This document shows, one piece after another, positions 23,625 to 32,124 of a stretch of DNA of 64,000 nucleotides. The translations under genes and the position numbers were made by a program. Under the pieces are notes generated by a model. The model did no database searches. It was not told where the DNA came from and saw only the letters and a list, made by a program, of their open reading frames with translations. The stretch's first letter is position 1. Every line of letters begins with the position of its first letter. The stretch is from Cycas panzhihuaensis (lineage: Eukaryota; Cycadophyta), in contig CM041465.1 in the NCBI GenBank assembly GCA_023213395.1, positions 186,689,741 through 186,753,740 on the forward strand. Reading direction: 5' to 3'.

Positions 23625-26144
23625 TGAAACGCTCTCCGCGAGGCGGTGATCCTACATCTAGCAAAGGGATATAAAACACCACACTGACTAGGCTAGGCAG
23701 CGAGGATCTCACCTCCCAAGACGTCCGTGCGCTGGAGTGCAGGTTCGGGGACTGCAAGGTGCCTGGTTGCTTCCAGGTAGCCGTGCAAATACGAGGCCTT
23801 CCTACCCTTCGGATGGCCGGGAAGGAGAGGGAAACCTCACGCATTGCGGCTTCTCAAGGTAATGAGAAGGCAACGAGAGGGCAACAAAACCAACGTGCAA
23901 CGGGTGTGAAGTAAATCGTGGCCGGGAGGTACAAAGATAAATGGGTCTTGATTCCTATGTTATGTAAAGTAAAGTGGCGGTCACAGAAAGTAAATGTAAA
24001 ATAAAAGACTATTTCCCTCTTTCCTTTATGTTTCCTTATCTTTTACTTATCAAGCAGGTGCAAAAAGCAAGAATGATATGAAAGGGAAAAAAATGAAAGG
24101 AAACGCGAGGAGTACCTGGATCTGGCAGTTGAGGTTGAAGTGTGGATTCTCCTTCTAGGTTGCGCTCCTTTCCTCTTTCCTCCACGCATGCAACGCGTTG
24201 TGCTTGGTGGTGAAGGGGGTCCACTTACCTCCCCGTGAGCATGCGAAATCAAACGAAATGAAAAGGTGAAAAAATAACTCAACGCTAAAGGAGAGAAATA
24301 CCGTGTGAGAGCCGACCGGCAACGGGTTTGTCTCACGCGCCACCTCCTCCAACGCGATCCTGCAGATAAGTAGAGAGAGCACCTTCCTCTCGGGAGAGAG
24401 GCTACTGGCACTAAAGATATATATATATATATATGGAAATGAAATCAACTAAGCCAAATAACTAGAGTTATACGCTAGAACGTAGCAAAAATGAAACAAA
24501 ACTGCGCGATAAGCATATACACTGTCATACACCATAAAATATACTACATGGGACTGAGTGTAGCCTCGGGATGGCTAACTCACCCACGGGAGGTCTCCAC
24601 AGGGTTCGGGAAGGAAACGCTAGCGGGTAACAAGGTGGAGAAGGGTAGTGACGGGTTACCTATACCAAGTGGAAAGCTCCAACCAAATCTCTTAGGCTTC
24701 CCTAGCTCCGTTCCCTAAGAAAACGCAGATGGTAAAGGGGAAGAGGATAAGGGACGGAACCCTTGGGGAGAAGGATGGCAATGGGGGGACGGAACCCCAC
24801 CTATCTCCCTCAAACCCTCGTGTGGAACCCTTTACACCGGTTAACTCAGAAAAGGGTGAAAGAGATAGCTTAGAGGGAGAGGATGAATCTCAAAGAAATG
24901 CAAGGAAATAACCCCAATCTAGGGCAGCACTATAGGAAAGCTACAACTAGCTAAGATTACTTTCATTGGATGACCAAGGAAATATCAAAGAAAGTGAATG
25001 AAATGGGGGAAAAGAGCTTGCAAGTAGAACAACAAAAAAGCAAGGAAAAAAGCACCAACAAGAAATAAGAAATACCTTGGATAAGAAAGGGCATGCATGC
25101 ATGCACTCACTGGAACAAAGAGCAACAAACAATGTCTAGGGGCTGGTCTTGAGTGTTTTTTGCTAGAGTGTAGATGGAAGAAGGTCCATGCAAGTTGAGA
25201 GCTGAAAGTTGATCCTTGGAGTAGCCTTTTAGTGAAGAAATCCCTTGGATCTTTGAGCATTTGTAAGGAGAGTGGAACTTGTTGTGGAGAACGGTGAGGC
25301 GTGAATGGCCCGCAACTCCGACTTATGGCGACCCACTACACCTCTGTCCAACTCATGCATGAAGCTCTCGATTTACGTGTCCTTCTCTTGTGTTTTGTGA
25401 AGAGTTGCTCTTGGAAGTCTTGAAAATGAGCCTTAGAATCATGCAAATGAATGAAAAAAGGTTTTTATTTCTTGTTCACGATGAAGTGAACGTTGGGGCG
25501 TTAGGCGCCTCCATCGTCTGAAAGCCACGGCGATTCGGTGAAAAAACGCGGAAGCGTCGGCGTGGTTCTCTTTTTTAAATTTCGAATAGTTGTACCGCGG
25601 CAAATTCTGCGCATCACGCAAATTCTGCAGATCGCTTAGTTTTAGCAGATAAGCCTGAAATTAAAAAGAGAAAAAAATAAAAGGAAAAATCAGGTTTTGA
25701 GGTAAGAACAAAGACTAAACATGAATTCCATCAGTTGGGGGAAGGCCCAGGCAGTGGGCAAGTATTCAAAACAATGCAAAGAGTCCTAACTAAGGGTTAA
25801 ACCGGACTTAGGAAGGACTGCAACATAAACGACATGTTGTAACAAGAACAAACAAGCCAGCAGAAATAATCCCGAGAAACTGTGGAGACATCGTGAGTGG
25901 CTGTACGCCATACGGGTGTCGCATTCTCTGAGGAATACCCCCGCTGTGAGTCGTCATAGGCTGAAGGCGTGCCATTAGGCACATGCATTATGAGCAGGCA
26001 GTCAAACCAATGCATGTAGGCAGGCATATGTCAATCAAGCTACTCTAAATTACCTTAATTAATATAGGTAAGAAAAGTAAGAACATATACCTGAACAAAC
26101 CTGTGTCGATGCGTCTCGAGTCCATTCCCAATAGCTGAGAAACA
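23625..26144 (-). repeat. 3' LTR of gypsy D
   Basis: 2520 bases from TGAAACGCTC to GGCTGAGAAACA-type end, aligned along its length with 45717-48207. It contains a (TA)n run at about 24417-24434 near a likely promoter, and many short ORFs that are not genes. The copies are nearly identical over much of the first 1.5 kb. They differ in a clustered, scrambled way around 25280-25330 and 25480-25660. Confidence 0.95.
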
Positions 26145-26156
26145 CTACCCCCTTGG
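26145..26156 (-). promoter_or_regulatory. Polypurine tract of gypsy D
   Basis: The minus strand reads caagggggtag directly before the LTR start TGTTTCTCAGC. This marks the 3' LTR and confirms the minus orientation of the element. Confidence 0.7.
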
Positions 26157-26497
26157 CGTGAGCCTCACCGCCGGAAGCGTAATGTGATGGCGAATGCTGT
26201 CAATCAAAGATATGAGTAGCACATGCATATATATATAAAACAATAAAGAGCGACACGTGGACCAAGGGTGTAGGCGAGTGTCGCTGCGGAACGCATGGAC
26301 AGGGGAGATGGAGACGAGGACAACGTAGGGGCTGCTTGTGTGTCGCCTAAACATTGACCTGAAACTGAAATAATCAAGTAGAACGGGATGCCCCCGTTGC
26401 CGAAGTGCAACGTGGAGTAGGAGGGCATCCAGCAAATAGAGCAAGCAATCTAACTAACAGCCACTAAAGGCTTGGGCACGAGCTAGCCAGGCAGGTC

Positions 26498-26914
26498 TCA
26501 GGGGCGGTCATCTAAAAGCGGGAGGCGACGCTCAAGGATGAGGCGGGGCGAGGCCGCTCGGCCGTTGAGGTGCCTCGGGATATGCTGGATATCCACTGAC
26601 GAGAAACAAGCTAGGAGAGACCTGGCGGCAGAAGCAAGGGTCCTCAGGTGAGGGCATCGCACCTGGTAAACCTGGGTGAGATAGGACACCACGACCTGAG
26701 AATCGCAAAACAACACAATGGAACCATGATGGAAACGAAGAGCATCCGTAAGGGCTTCAATAACTACTGTACTCGACCCGTTATTGGTAGCCTCGGGAAG
26801 AAAGACTCTGGAATGCAAGTGATCGTGCCCGGAGGGACTGCGAAGAATCCACGCAGCGGCGGAAGGTCCTGGGTTGCCGCGACTTCCACCATCGGTGAAA
26901 ATGAGGAGAGACAT
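26498..26914 (-). CDS. Second RNase H (aRNH-like) at the 3' end of gypsy D
   Basis: A 138-residue uninterrupted ORF with its own ATG. It opens IFTDGGSRGNPGPSAAAW, the signature of RNase HI-type domains of the archaeal/plant form, with catalytic Asp8. Glu53 lies in VIEALTDAL and Asp71 in LFCDSQVVVSYL. The fourth acidic position, normally in N-x-R-A-D-x-L-A, reads NGRAASPR here, so the last Asp is missing, probably through a small indel shifting the tail. RNase H cleaves RNA in RNA-DNA hybrids. Tat-lineage elements are known to carry such a second domain, usually beside integrase. Here it sits about 350 bases from the 3' LTR and about 3.7 kb downstream of integrase once F is removed. The element also retains the usual pol RNase H. 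Confidence 0.8.
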   Translation of the reverse strand: MSLLIFTDGGSRGNPGPSAAAWILRSPSGHDHLHSRVFLPEATNNGSSTVVIEALTDALRFHHGSIVLFCDSQVVVSYLTQVYQVRCPHLRTLASAARSLLACFSSVDIQHIPRHLNGRAASPRLILERRLPLLDDRP

Positions 26915-27418
26915 GGCTGGATACTAGGCTCTGGCAGCAAACAAATAGCGATGCAAGCAAAAATAAAGACTTGAATGGCAAGCGCGAAGCGGGCTGAGAA
27001 GGGTAGGAGGACCTAGCAATGAGGTTACCCAAGAATGAAAGCAAGCAATCCGGCCCTTGGTGAAAGTGGGTGGAGAAAAGGCGCCCTGGGGTGCCAAAGG
27101 TTGCCTGGGAAAGTAATACATGCCCCAAGGTGGGGGAGCATTTCCTTTGGGGACCCCAGGGGCAAGAAAGGGCTACAAAAACGAGTCCAGGGCAACGAAA
27201 CGAGCCAAACGAGTATAAACTCGGGCATGCAGGAGGCAGGCGTAAAGCAGTAAAGGGCCTTGCCAAAAGTGCGAAAATGAGGTGCCATAAATGCCCTCGC
27301 AGGAGAAGGCAAAAAGGGCATCCATAAAGCACAAGGCAAAGGTTACCAGTGCGATGAGACGATCCCAATGACTGTCACGGAGCCAAAAATGGAAGAAGTG
27401 CCCGTCGGGGCCCCCGCC
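26915..27418. other. Intergenic part of gypsy D between RNase H ORF and TATA-like box
   Basis: About 500 GC-rich bases with overlapping ORFs on both strands (for example 26781-27368 minus and 27035-27253 plus). None has a recognisable domain. It would be the 5' leader of the second RNase H if transcription started at the TATA-like box to its right. Confidence 0.45.
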
Positions 27419-27426
27419 TATATAAG
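27419..27426. promoter_or_regulatory. TATA-like box between divergent units of gypsy D
   Basis: The string tatataag lies within cctatataagg, nearly palindromic, after the GC-rich ggggcccccg. Leftward (minus) lies the RNase H ORF. Rightward (plus) lies the presumed 5' end of the antisense PMD unit, later split by copia F. No start site has been shown; the promoter role is inference. Confidence 0.4.
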
Positions 27427-27581
27427 GAAAACTAATGAAAATTGAATTCATTTTCACCGGCTCTCGTACGAAACCAGAGCCTTTCCCTTACGACGCAGAG
27501 CACTACCCTATTTCAGAGGCACGCAGAGGACGATCCGACCGTCAGATTCGAGCGAGGAGACAGTCATCGCGACCAGAGAGA

Positions 27582-27903
27582 TGATGGAGCCGGAGGAGCA
27601 GAGCAGGACATCACGACGTTCTCATCTTAAGTACAACGGTAATTTCCAATAGAGTGGCGGTGTTAATAAACACCAGGGAGGTATTCCCAACCCTTATATA
27701 GAGAATTCGGGGAGGCGTCGGGCGCCATCACCCTAGCTGCACAACAATTAAGGTTAGTTTGAAAAAATATAAAAAATAAATAACGGTGATACGTAACTCA
27801 CATGAGTGGTCGGTCAAGGCTATTGAACGGCTCAAGGTGCCTGGGCCCCTCAAAGCCACCTTTGAGGGCCCCTAGTGCACATACATTGGGATTATTCCCA
27901 ACA
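27582..27903 (-). repeat. 3' LTR of copia F
   Basis: Begins TGATGGAGCC and ends CCCAACA on the plus strand. In element sense it contains a TATA box (complement of cttatatag at 27693-27701). It holds a perfect hairpin with arms at 27843-27855 and 27860-27872 around the loop ccac. A short ORF running into it (to 27798) belongs to the RNase H frame and then nonsense. Confidence 0.95.
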
Positions 27904-27917
27904 TTCTCCCCCATAAG
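27904..27917 (-). promoter_or_regulatory. Polypurine tract of copia F
   Basis: The minus strand reads cttatgggggagaa immediately before the LTR start TGTTGGGAAT. It marks this LTR as the 3' one. Confidence 0.85.
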
Positions 27918-27929
27918 CCCAATGTGTAT

Positions 27930-28590
27930 GACTCCTAAATCATCTCTGAACTTTTCAAACTTGATTTTTCCCAAGGCCTTTGTAAAAATATCCGTTGTTT
28001 GATCTTCGGTGCTACAATAAGTCAACTCTATCTGTTCTGCTTGTACAACTTCCCGAATGAAGTGGTATTGAGTTTCAATGTGCTTTGTTCTGCCATGGAA
28101 TACTGGATTTTTGGTCATTTGAATAGTGCTCTGATTGTCACACCAAATTTTTGTAGGACCTTGCTGTTTAATTTGAAAACCCTGTAAGAGTCTTCTTAAC
28201 CAGATTGATTCACAGGCACCTAACACTGCGGCTTTATATTACCTTGGTGTGGATAAGGAAATGGTATTTTGTTTCTTTGTACTCCAAGCTACTGCTGCTG
28301 ATCCCATACTAAATGCATAACCTGAGGTAGATTTTCTATCATCGATATCACCATTTCAATCAATCTATATAACCGATTAATCGAAACTCGGATGTAGGTT
28401 TGTAGTATAATCCAAAGTCCAAGTCCCTTTAAGGTATCCGAGGATTCTTTTAGCGACTTGCGTTGAGATATCTTTGGATCCTGTATAAATCTAGATACAA
28501 CACTTACAGAATATGTTATATCAGGTCGAGTAGAGGTTAAATAAAGTAGGCTACCAATCAATTGTCTATAGTGAGTGGGATCAATCAAGT
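27930..28590 (-). pseudogene. RNase H of copia F (broken)
   Basis: From 28588 leftward the frame reads HYRQLIGSLLYLTSTRPDITYSVSVVSRF, the block linking RT and RNase H, followed by a frameshifted region. From 28226 it reads CESIWLRRLLQGF, IWCDNQSTIQMTKNPVFHGRTKHIE and YHFIREVVQAEQIEL, then DQTTDIFTKALGKIKFEKFRDDLGV. This is the C-terminal half of copia RNase H with the catalytic Asp in CDNQS. The DWAGD segment between 28300 and 28480 is out of frame, so the enzyme is inactive. Confidence 0.85.
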
Positions 28591-28599
28591 TGAGTCATC

Positions 28600-29713
28600 G
28601 TCTTAGAGAGTTTAATTCCAATTTCTGTGGTATTGATAATGGTTTCTGAGTTTGTCATATTAAATCTTTGTAGAAGGTCTAATATATATTTACGTTGAGA
28701 TATAAATATTCCTTGTTTATCTTGCCACACTTCAATCCTAGGAAGTAGTGCATAAGACCTAAGTCTGTCATTTCAATTCCTTACATAGCTTCTTTAAATT
28801 GACTTAAAAGTTGGGAGTCATTTCGGTATAAATTAAGTCTCTACGTAAAGTCCTACGATCAATATCGAATTTCCTTTAATTTTAGTGTATAGGTTTGGAT
28901 CTGCTTGAGATCTTTCAAACCCTTGATCTTTAAGATATGTGTCTATCACGGGAATACCAAGCCCTAGGTGCTTGTTTTAGACCATATAACGCTTTCTTTA
29001 ACTTATACACTTTGTTTTCTTCCCCCCTGACTTCAAAACCGAGGGGTTGAGAGACATAGATATCTTCTTGGATATAACCATTTAAACAGGCACTTTTACG
29101 TCCATTTGATAAACAAAGCAACCCATTTGAGTGGCTAAACTTATTATCATGCGAACTGATTCCATTCTAGCAACTGGGGCAAATGTTTCAGTATAGTCTA
29201 TGCCTTCTCTTTGGGCATATCCTTTGGCAACTAAACGAGCTTTATATTTATCAATTGATCTATCAGAGTGGAACTTAGTCTTATAAACCCATTTGGTTCC
29301 AATGGCTTTCTTTCTTGGCGGTAAGTCTAGAAGTTCCCAAGTGTCATTTTTAACGATAGATTTATATTCCTCTTGCATGGCTTTTTGCCAACACTCATGT
29401 TGATTAGCCTCACCAAAGGTTTGAGGCTCATGACTTTCAAGTAACTTACTCATTAGAGCAAAGTTAACTTTGTGTGAACGTGTAGATCTTCGATTGTTAT
29501 CTAATATATTCCCTAAGTCATGATTGCGTTGAACCCATTTGGGTAGAGGTTGTGATGGTTGTGGAGGTGATGTTGTTTCCCTAGTAGTTTCTGGAGAGTT
29601 TCTCCACATAGGAGGCACATATCTGGATGTATTTGATGCATTAAACTTAATGGTAATGTCCTTTTGTTGTTCGTGATTATTTTGATAGTAGGTGTCTTCT
29701 TGAAATTTGACAT
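28600..29713 (-). pseudogene. Reverse transcriptase of copia F (broken)
   Basis: An ORF from 29618 reads ESHEPQTFGEANQHECWQKAM, then NDTWELLDLPPRKKAIGTKWVYKTKF and YAQREGIDYTETFAPVARMESVRMIIS. It breaks at YQMDVK; the frame shifts and continues from 29121 with CLNGYIQEDIYVSQPLGFEV and [18 protein letters not shown]. At 28826-28859 the catalytic box that should be YVDD reads YVET, removing both catalytic aspartates. The N-terminal part is typical of plant copia RT. Two frameshifts and the lost aspartates make it inactive. Confidence 0.88.
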
Positions 29714-29851
29714 CCCTACTCAGTATAACTTTTCAGGATTTGGGATCATAAACTTTGTAAGATTTTGATGATTCACTATATCCAATAAAGATACATTTTA
29801 CACTATGATCATCTAATTTGGTTCTTCTTTGGTCAGGGACGTGGGTATAGG

Positions 29852-30559
29852 CTAAACAGCCAAATACCTTAAGGTGACGGATACTAGGTTTATAACCTGT
29901 CCATGCTTCTTCTGGTGTCTTCTCCTAACGGCTTTTGTGGAACATCGATTAAGTAAGTAGATCATGGTATGGACCTTCACCCAAAATTCATGGCCTAAGT
30001 TTTTATCTTTAAGCATACAACGTGCCATTTCTACGATAGTTCTGTTTTTCCTTTCAGCTACACCATTTTGTTGTGGGGTGTAGGGGTTGGTATGTTGTCG
30101 CCTAATCCCATGTTGGATACAGTAATCCTTGAAGATATTAGAGGTAAATTCTCCCCCATTATCGGATCTTAAGGAGAGGATATGATATCCACTTTGTCGC
30201 TCAACGAAGGTTTTGAAGTCAACAAAGTGGTCGAAAGCATCAAATTTGTATTTGAGAAAGAACACCCAAGTCTTTCTTGTAAAGTCATCAATAAATGTAA
30301 GGAAATATTTGGCACACCTTGAGGAGGGAGTGGCCATTGGGCCACAAATATCTGTGTAGACGAGTTGAAGAGGGGCAGATGCCCGATGGCTAAAGTCTGG
30401 AAAGCTTTCTCTATGATGTTTTCCAAGAAGGCATCCCTCACACAACTCTTTGTTAACATCAATAGGGGGTAAGCCATTAACCATATCTAATCTTTTCATA
30501 AGGGATAAACTTGTATAATTAAGGTGACCGAAACGTCGATGCCATAGGTCACTATCCAT
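29852..30559 (-). CDS. Integrase of copia F
   Basis: A 235-residue open segment. Residues 7, 12, 40 and 43 form the HHCC zinc-binding N-terminus (LWHRRFGHLN ... CEGC). The catalytic core keeps Asp70 (YTDICGPM), Asp133 (LRSDNGGEF) and Glu169 (NGVAERKNR), the full D,D35E triad. After about residue 215 the frame degenerates before the C-terminal domain. As part of a polyprotein it has no start of its own; the ATG used is simply the first in the open segment. It is the best-preserved enzyme in the window. The flanking domains are broken, so the polyprotein cannot be made. Confidence 0.85.
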   Translation of the reverse strand: MDSDLWHRRFGHLNYTSLSLMKRLDMVNGLPPIDVNKELCEGCLLGKHHRESFPDFSHRASAPLQLVYTDICGPMATPSSRCAKYFLTFIDDFTRKTWVFFLKYKFDAFDHFVDFKTFVERQSGYHILSLRSDNGGEFTSNIFKDYCIQHGIRRQHTNPYTPQQNGVAERKNRTIVEMARCMLKDKNLGHEFWVKVHTMIYLLNRCSTKAVRRRHQKKHGQVINLVSVTLRYLAV

Positions 30560-31424
30560 AGTAGTTGTGGTTCTAAGGGCATATGTTTATGAGGGGGTGA
30601 TAGTAAGTTTAAATAAACGATCTTTAGTCATGATACCCCTAGCAACAATAGCTTCATTTTGTCGTTTGTCTTTAATGACACATTCGCCGTTGTCAAAAAT
30701 TATTTTATAGTCTTGTCCCATCATCTGTCCTACCGATAGTAAGTTTTTCCTTAAAGCGGGGACGATAGAACATCATTTAAATATTTGTATTCACCACTAT
30801 CACCAATAAGGCAATGTTACCTTCTCCAACCGATTGGTGAGAAGTGTTGTCTCAAACATAATAGACCCTTTCTTATTTGTATCCAAAGTTTGAAATAACT
30901 CGTTCTTTATGGGTCATGTGGGTGGAACAACCTAATCAATGTACCAACTATCATCCTCTTCTTCCTGGTTTGAAAAACTAGATAGAAATAACCTATTGTT
31001 GATTTTAGATTCTGATGTATTTGACACATGTCCTCTAGAGGGTGGTCCATGTTTTGAAAAATACTTATCTTCAGTGTGACCATTTCTACGACAATAAGTG
31101 CAATATAGTTGATCTATTTTTCCATAACTAAGATTTTGACTCCTTGGTGGAGAGCGATCAAGGTTGAAGGGTCTCCCCCTTTCCTCATAGAATTGAGTAT
31201 GATTATTTCTTGGTTGGTCACGATAGTTTTGAGGTGTTCTAGAAGGTTGTGGGTTCCCATGACAATGTGGACAACAAGAATGATTTTCAACTTGTCTTCG
31301 TTGGTTTGGGTTTCTTTGAGTGTTTAAATGTCTTGGAGAGTTTTCATGTTGTGGGGGTCATCCTTGTCTATTATGAGGAGCTTGGTATCGTGGAGGATTT
31401 TGTCTAGGTTCATTTCTAGGGTTT
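30560..31424 (-). pseudogene. Zinc knuckle and protease region of copia F
   Basis: At 31065-31104 the minus strand encodes YCTYCRRNGHTEDKY, a CCHC knuckle whose last Cys is replaced. At about 30905-30965 it reads SWYID then a stop and VVPPT, where the protease active site WxIDSGA..H should be, so the site is destroyed. The region between is Gln/Asn/Pro-rich, as in copia Gag ends. Frames are broken by several stops. Confidence 0.65.
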
Positions 31425-32124
31425 TCATCTTTTCATTAGAGGAGATTCATTTTGTTTTGAAGTGCCATCTTGAGGATTAGGTTGAATGTTGGCCTTTGTA
31501 GCAAAGGCATGTTCTAAAGTTTCATTGGCAGCTTGTTGCTCTTCTATGGACATGAGCATAGCAGTAAGTTGTTCTATTTTGAGGGTACTTAGGTCTTTAG
31601 ATACACTAATACTTGTAGCTACCATTTCAAAGCATCTAACGGCTCCTACACATCGAAGGATTCGTTCAACTACTCTTTGTTCGGTTAAGGTGTCCCTAAG
31701 GGACCTCATTTGATTAACTATATCTTGAATCTTGGTCATAAATTCAGTTATGGATTCATGAGGCATCATACGTAAATTTTCGAACTTACTTCTTAAGTTT
31801 TGTAGTTTAGAGGACGCAACCCCTTCGTATAAGTCAGAAAGTATCCCAAGCCTCTTTGGACTTAATGGATTCACTAACTCGTGGGAAAACATGATCTTCT
31901 AAAGCGCAAAAAATAAGGGCTAAGGCTTCATCATCTTTTTTGATATTTTCTTTGTATGTAACTTTTTCAGTATCAGTTGGATTTGATCCTAAGTCATTGT
32001 AACCATTTCTCACTATATCCCATATTTCATTTGCTATGAGGATGGGCCTCATCCTCCTACTCCAGTTAAGAAAATTGTTTCCATCAAATTTAGGAATAAT
32101 CATATTCCCAAAACTAGACGTCAT
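31425..32124 (-). pseudogene. gag: Gag of copia F (frameshifted)
   Basis: Starts at 32124 with MTSSFGNMIIPKFDGNNFLNWSRRM, the classic opening of plant copia Gag (UBN2-type domain). It reads through KDDEALALIFCALEDHVFPRVSES to a frameshift near 31840-31890. The next frame continues LSDLYEGVASSKLQNLRSKFENLRM and ESITEFMTKIQDIVNQMRS, then EQRVVERILRCV, all typical Gag helices. Gag forms the cytoplasmic virus-like particle. A single +1/-1 shift splits two otherwise open halves. Confidence 0.88.

Noticed and set aside
24043-24448. Overlapping minus-strand ORFs in the gypsy LTR (also 45946-46539)
   Set aside because: They lie inside an LTR, occur with changed frames in the partner LTR and match no protein family.
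24585-24911. Plus-strand ORFs 24491-24718 and 24729-24911, repeated at 46582-47002
   Set aside because: They are conserved only because they lie in the two LTRs; no start context or domain supports a protein.
27025-27339. Host gene between D's RNase H and copia F
   Set aside because: Frames on both strands overlap freely and none shows a domain, splice pattern or codon bias beyond GC-richness.
26781-27368. 195-residue minus-strand ORF overlapping the RNase H start
   Set aside because: It overlaps the RNase H in another frame, is low-complexity and has no recognisable domain.
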